The translations under genes and the position numbers were made by a program. A DNA stretch of 6,457 nucleotides from Thermoflexales bacterium. Its GTDB lineage: Bacteria > Chloroflexota > Anaerolineae > Fen-1058. The stretch's first letter is position 1. The number at the start of each line of letters is the position of its first letter. The stretch is taken from the NCBI GenBank assembly GCA_030834835.1, contig JAUQXD010000553.1, positions 1 to 6,457 on the forward strand. Reading direction: 5' to 3'. The notes under the pieces were generated by a model. It was not told the origin of the DNA and did not search any database. It saw nothing but the letters and a program-made list of their open reading frames with translations. Of this stretch, positions 6,417-6,457 are shown piece by piece.

Positions 6417-6457
6417 CCCTTCTCCCGACATCGTGCTGTTCGATGTCGGGAGAAGGG
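6417..6457. terminator. Perfect 17-bp inverted repeat, possible terminator or palindromic intergenic element
   Basis: The left arm 6417-6433 (CCCTTCTCCCGACATCG) and right arm 6441-6457 are exact reverse complements with a 7-base loop, TGCTGTT. The stem may extend past the window edge. On the minus strand no T-run follows; on the plus strand the flank is not visible. It could end a transcript of a neighbouring gene, or be one copy of a dispersed palindromic repeat. The structure is certain; its role is not. Confidence 0.55.

Noticed and set aside
6340..6457. Plus-strand ATG with a frame open to the right edge
   Set aside because: No ribosome binding site precedes the ATG, and the 39 codons run through both inverted repeats, so this is more likely intergenic. 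A frame continuing to the right cannot be excluded from this window.
6338..6457. Minus-strand open frame entering from the right edge and ending in TAA at 6340-6338
   Set aside because: It could be the tail of an upstream gene, but its 39 codons cover the palindrome and the GC hairpin and have no recognisable protein pattern.

Overview
The window is almost entirely one gene. On the minus strand a single reading frame starts at an ATG at 6240-6238 and runs to base 1 with no stop: 2,080 codons, with the 3' end outside the window. I read this frame codon by codon over its whole length. The long plus-strand open frames opposite it are antisense shadows. The remaining 217 bases (6241-6457) are a promoter-like leader and inverted repeats.

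The encoded protein is a giant exported, calcium-binding-type surface or secreted protein. From the N-terminus it has: a Sec signal peptide (about 1-31); an alpha/beta domain resembling LolA/LppX-type lipoprotein-carrier folds (about 33-240); a Pro/Thr linker; a hydrophobic hairpin whose second half looks like another signal peptide (292-344); a first cluster of bacterial thrombospondin type 3 (TSP3) Asp loops (391-490); a beta-rich region of unknown function (about 500-870); a helical region with a very hydrophobic core (about 881-1200); a further beta-rich region (about 1210-1480); a second TSP3 cluster (1487-1570); two Ig-like segments (about 1717-1947); and the start of an FG-GAP/integrin-alpha-type repeat (2013-2045), cut by the window edge.

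Organism: the DNA is GC-rich (around 60% by eye, not counted). The lipoprotein-carrier-like, TSP3, Ig and FG-GAP mixture and the CCCTTCTCCC-type palindromic intergenic sequence would suit a filamentous or environmental Chloroflexota genome. That is an impression from family knowledge, not something the window proves. The palindrome CGATCG is strikingly frequent (17 counted).

Upstream of the gene there is a strong Shine-Dalgarno sequence, a plausible sigma-70-type promoter inside a GGGTCAA/TTGACCC inverted repeat, a small GC-rich hairpin, and a perfect 17-bp inverted repeat at the right edge that could terminate a neighbouring transcript. No RNA genes, insertion sequences or CRISPR arrays were seen. 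Nothing in the window identifies a partner gene, so how this protein works with neighbours cannot be read here.
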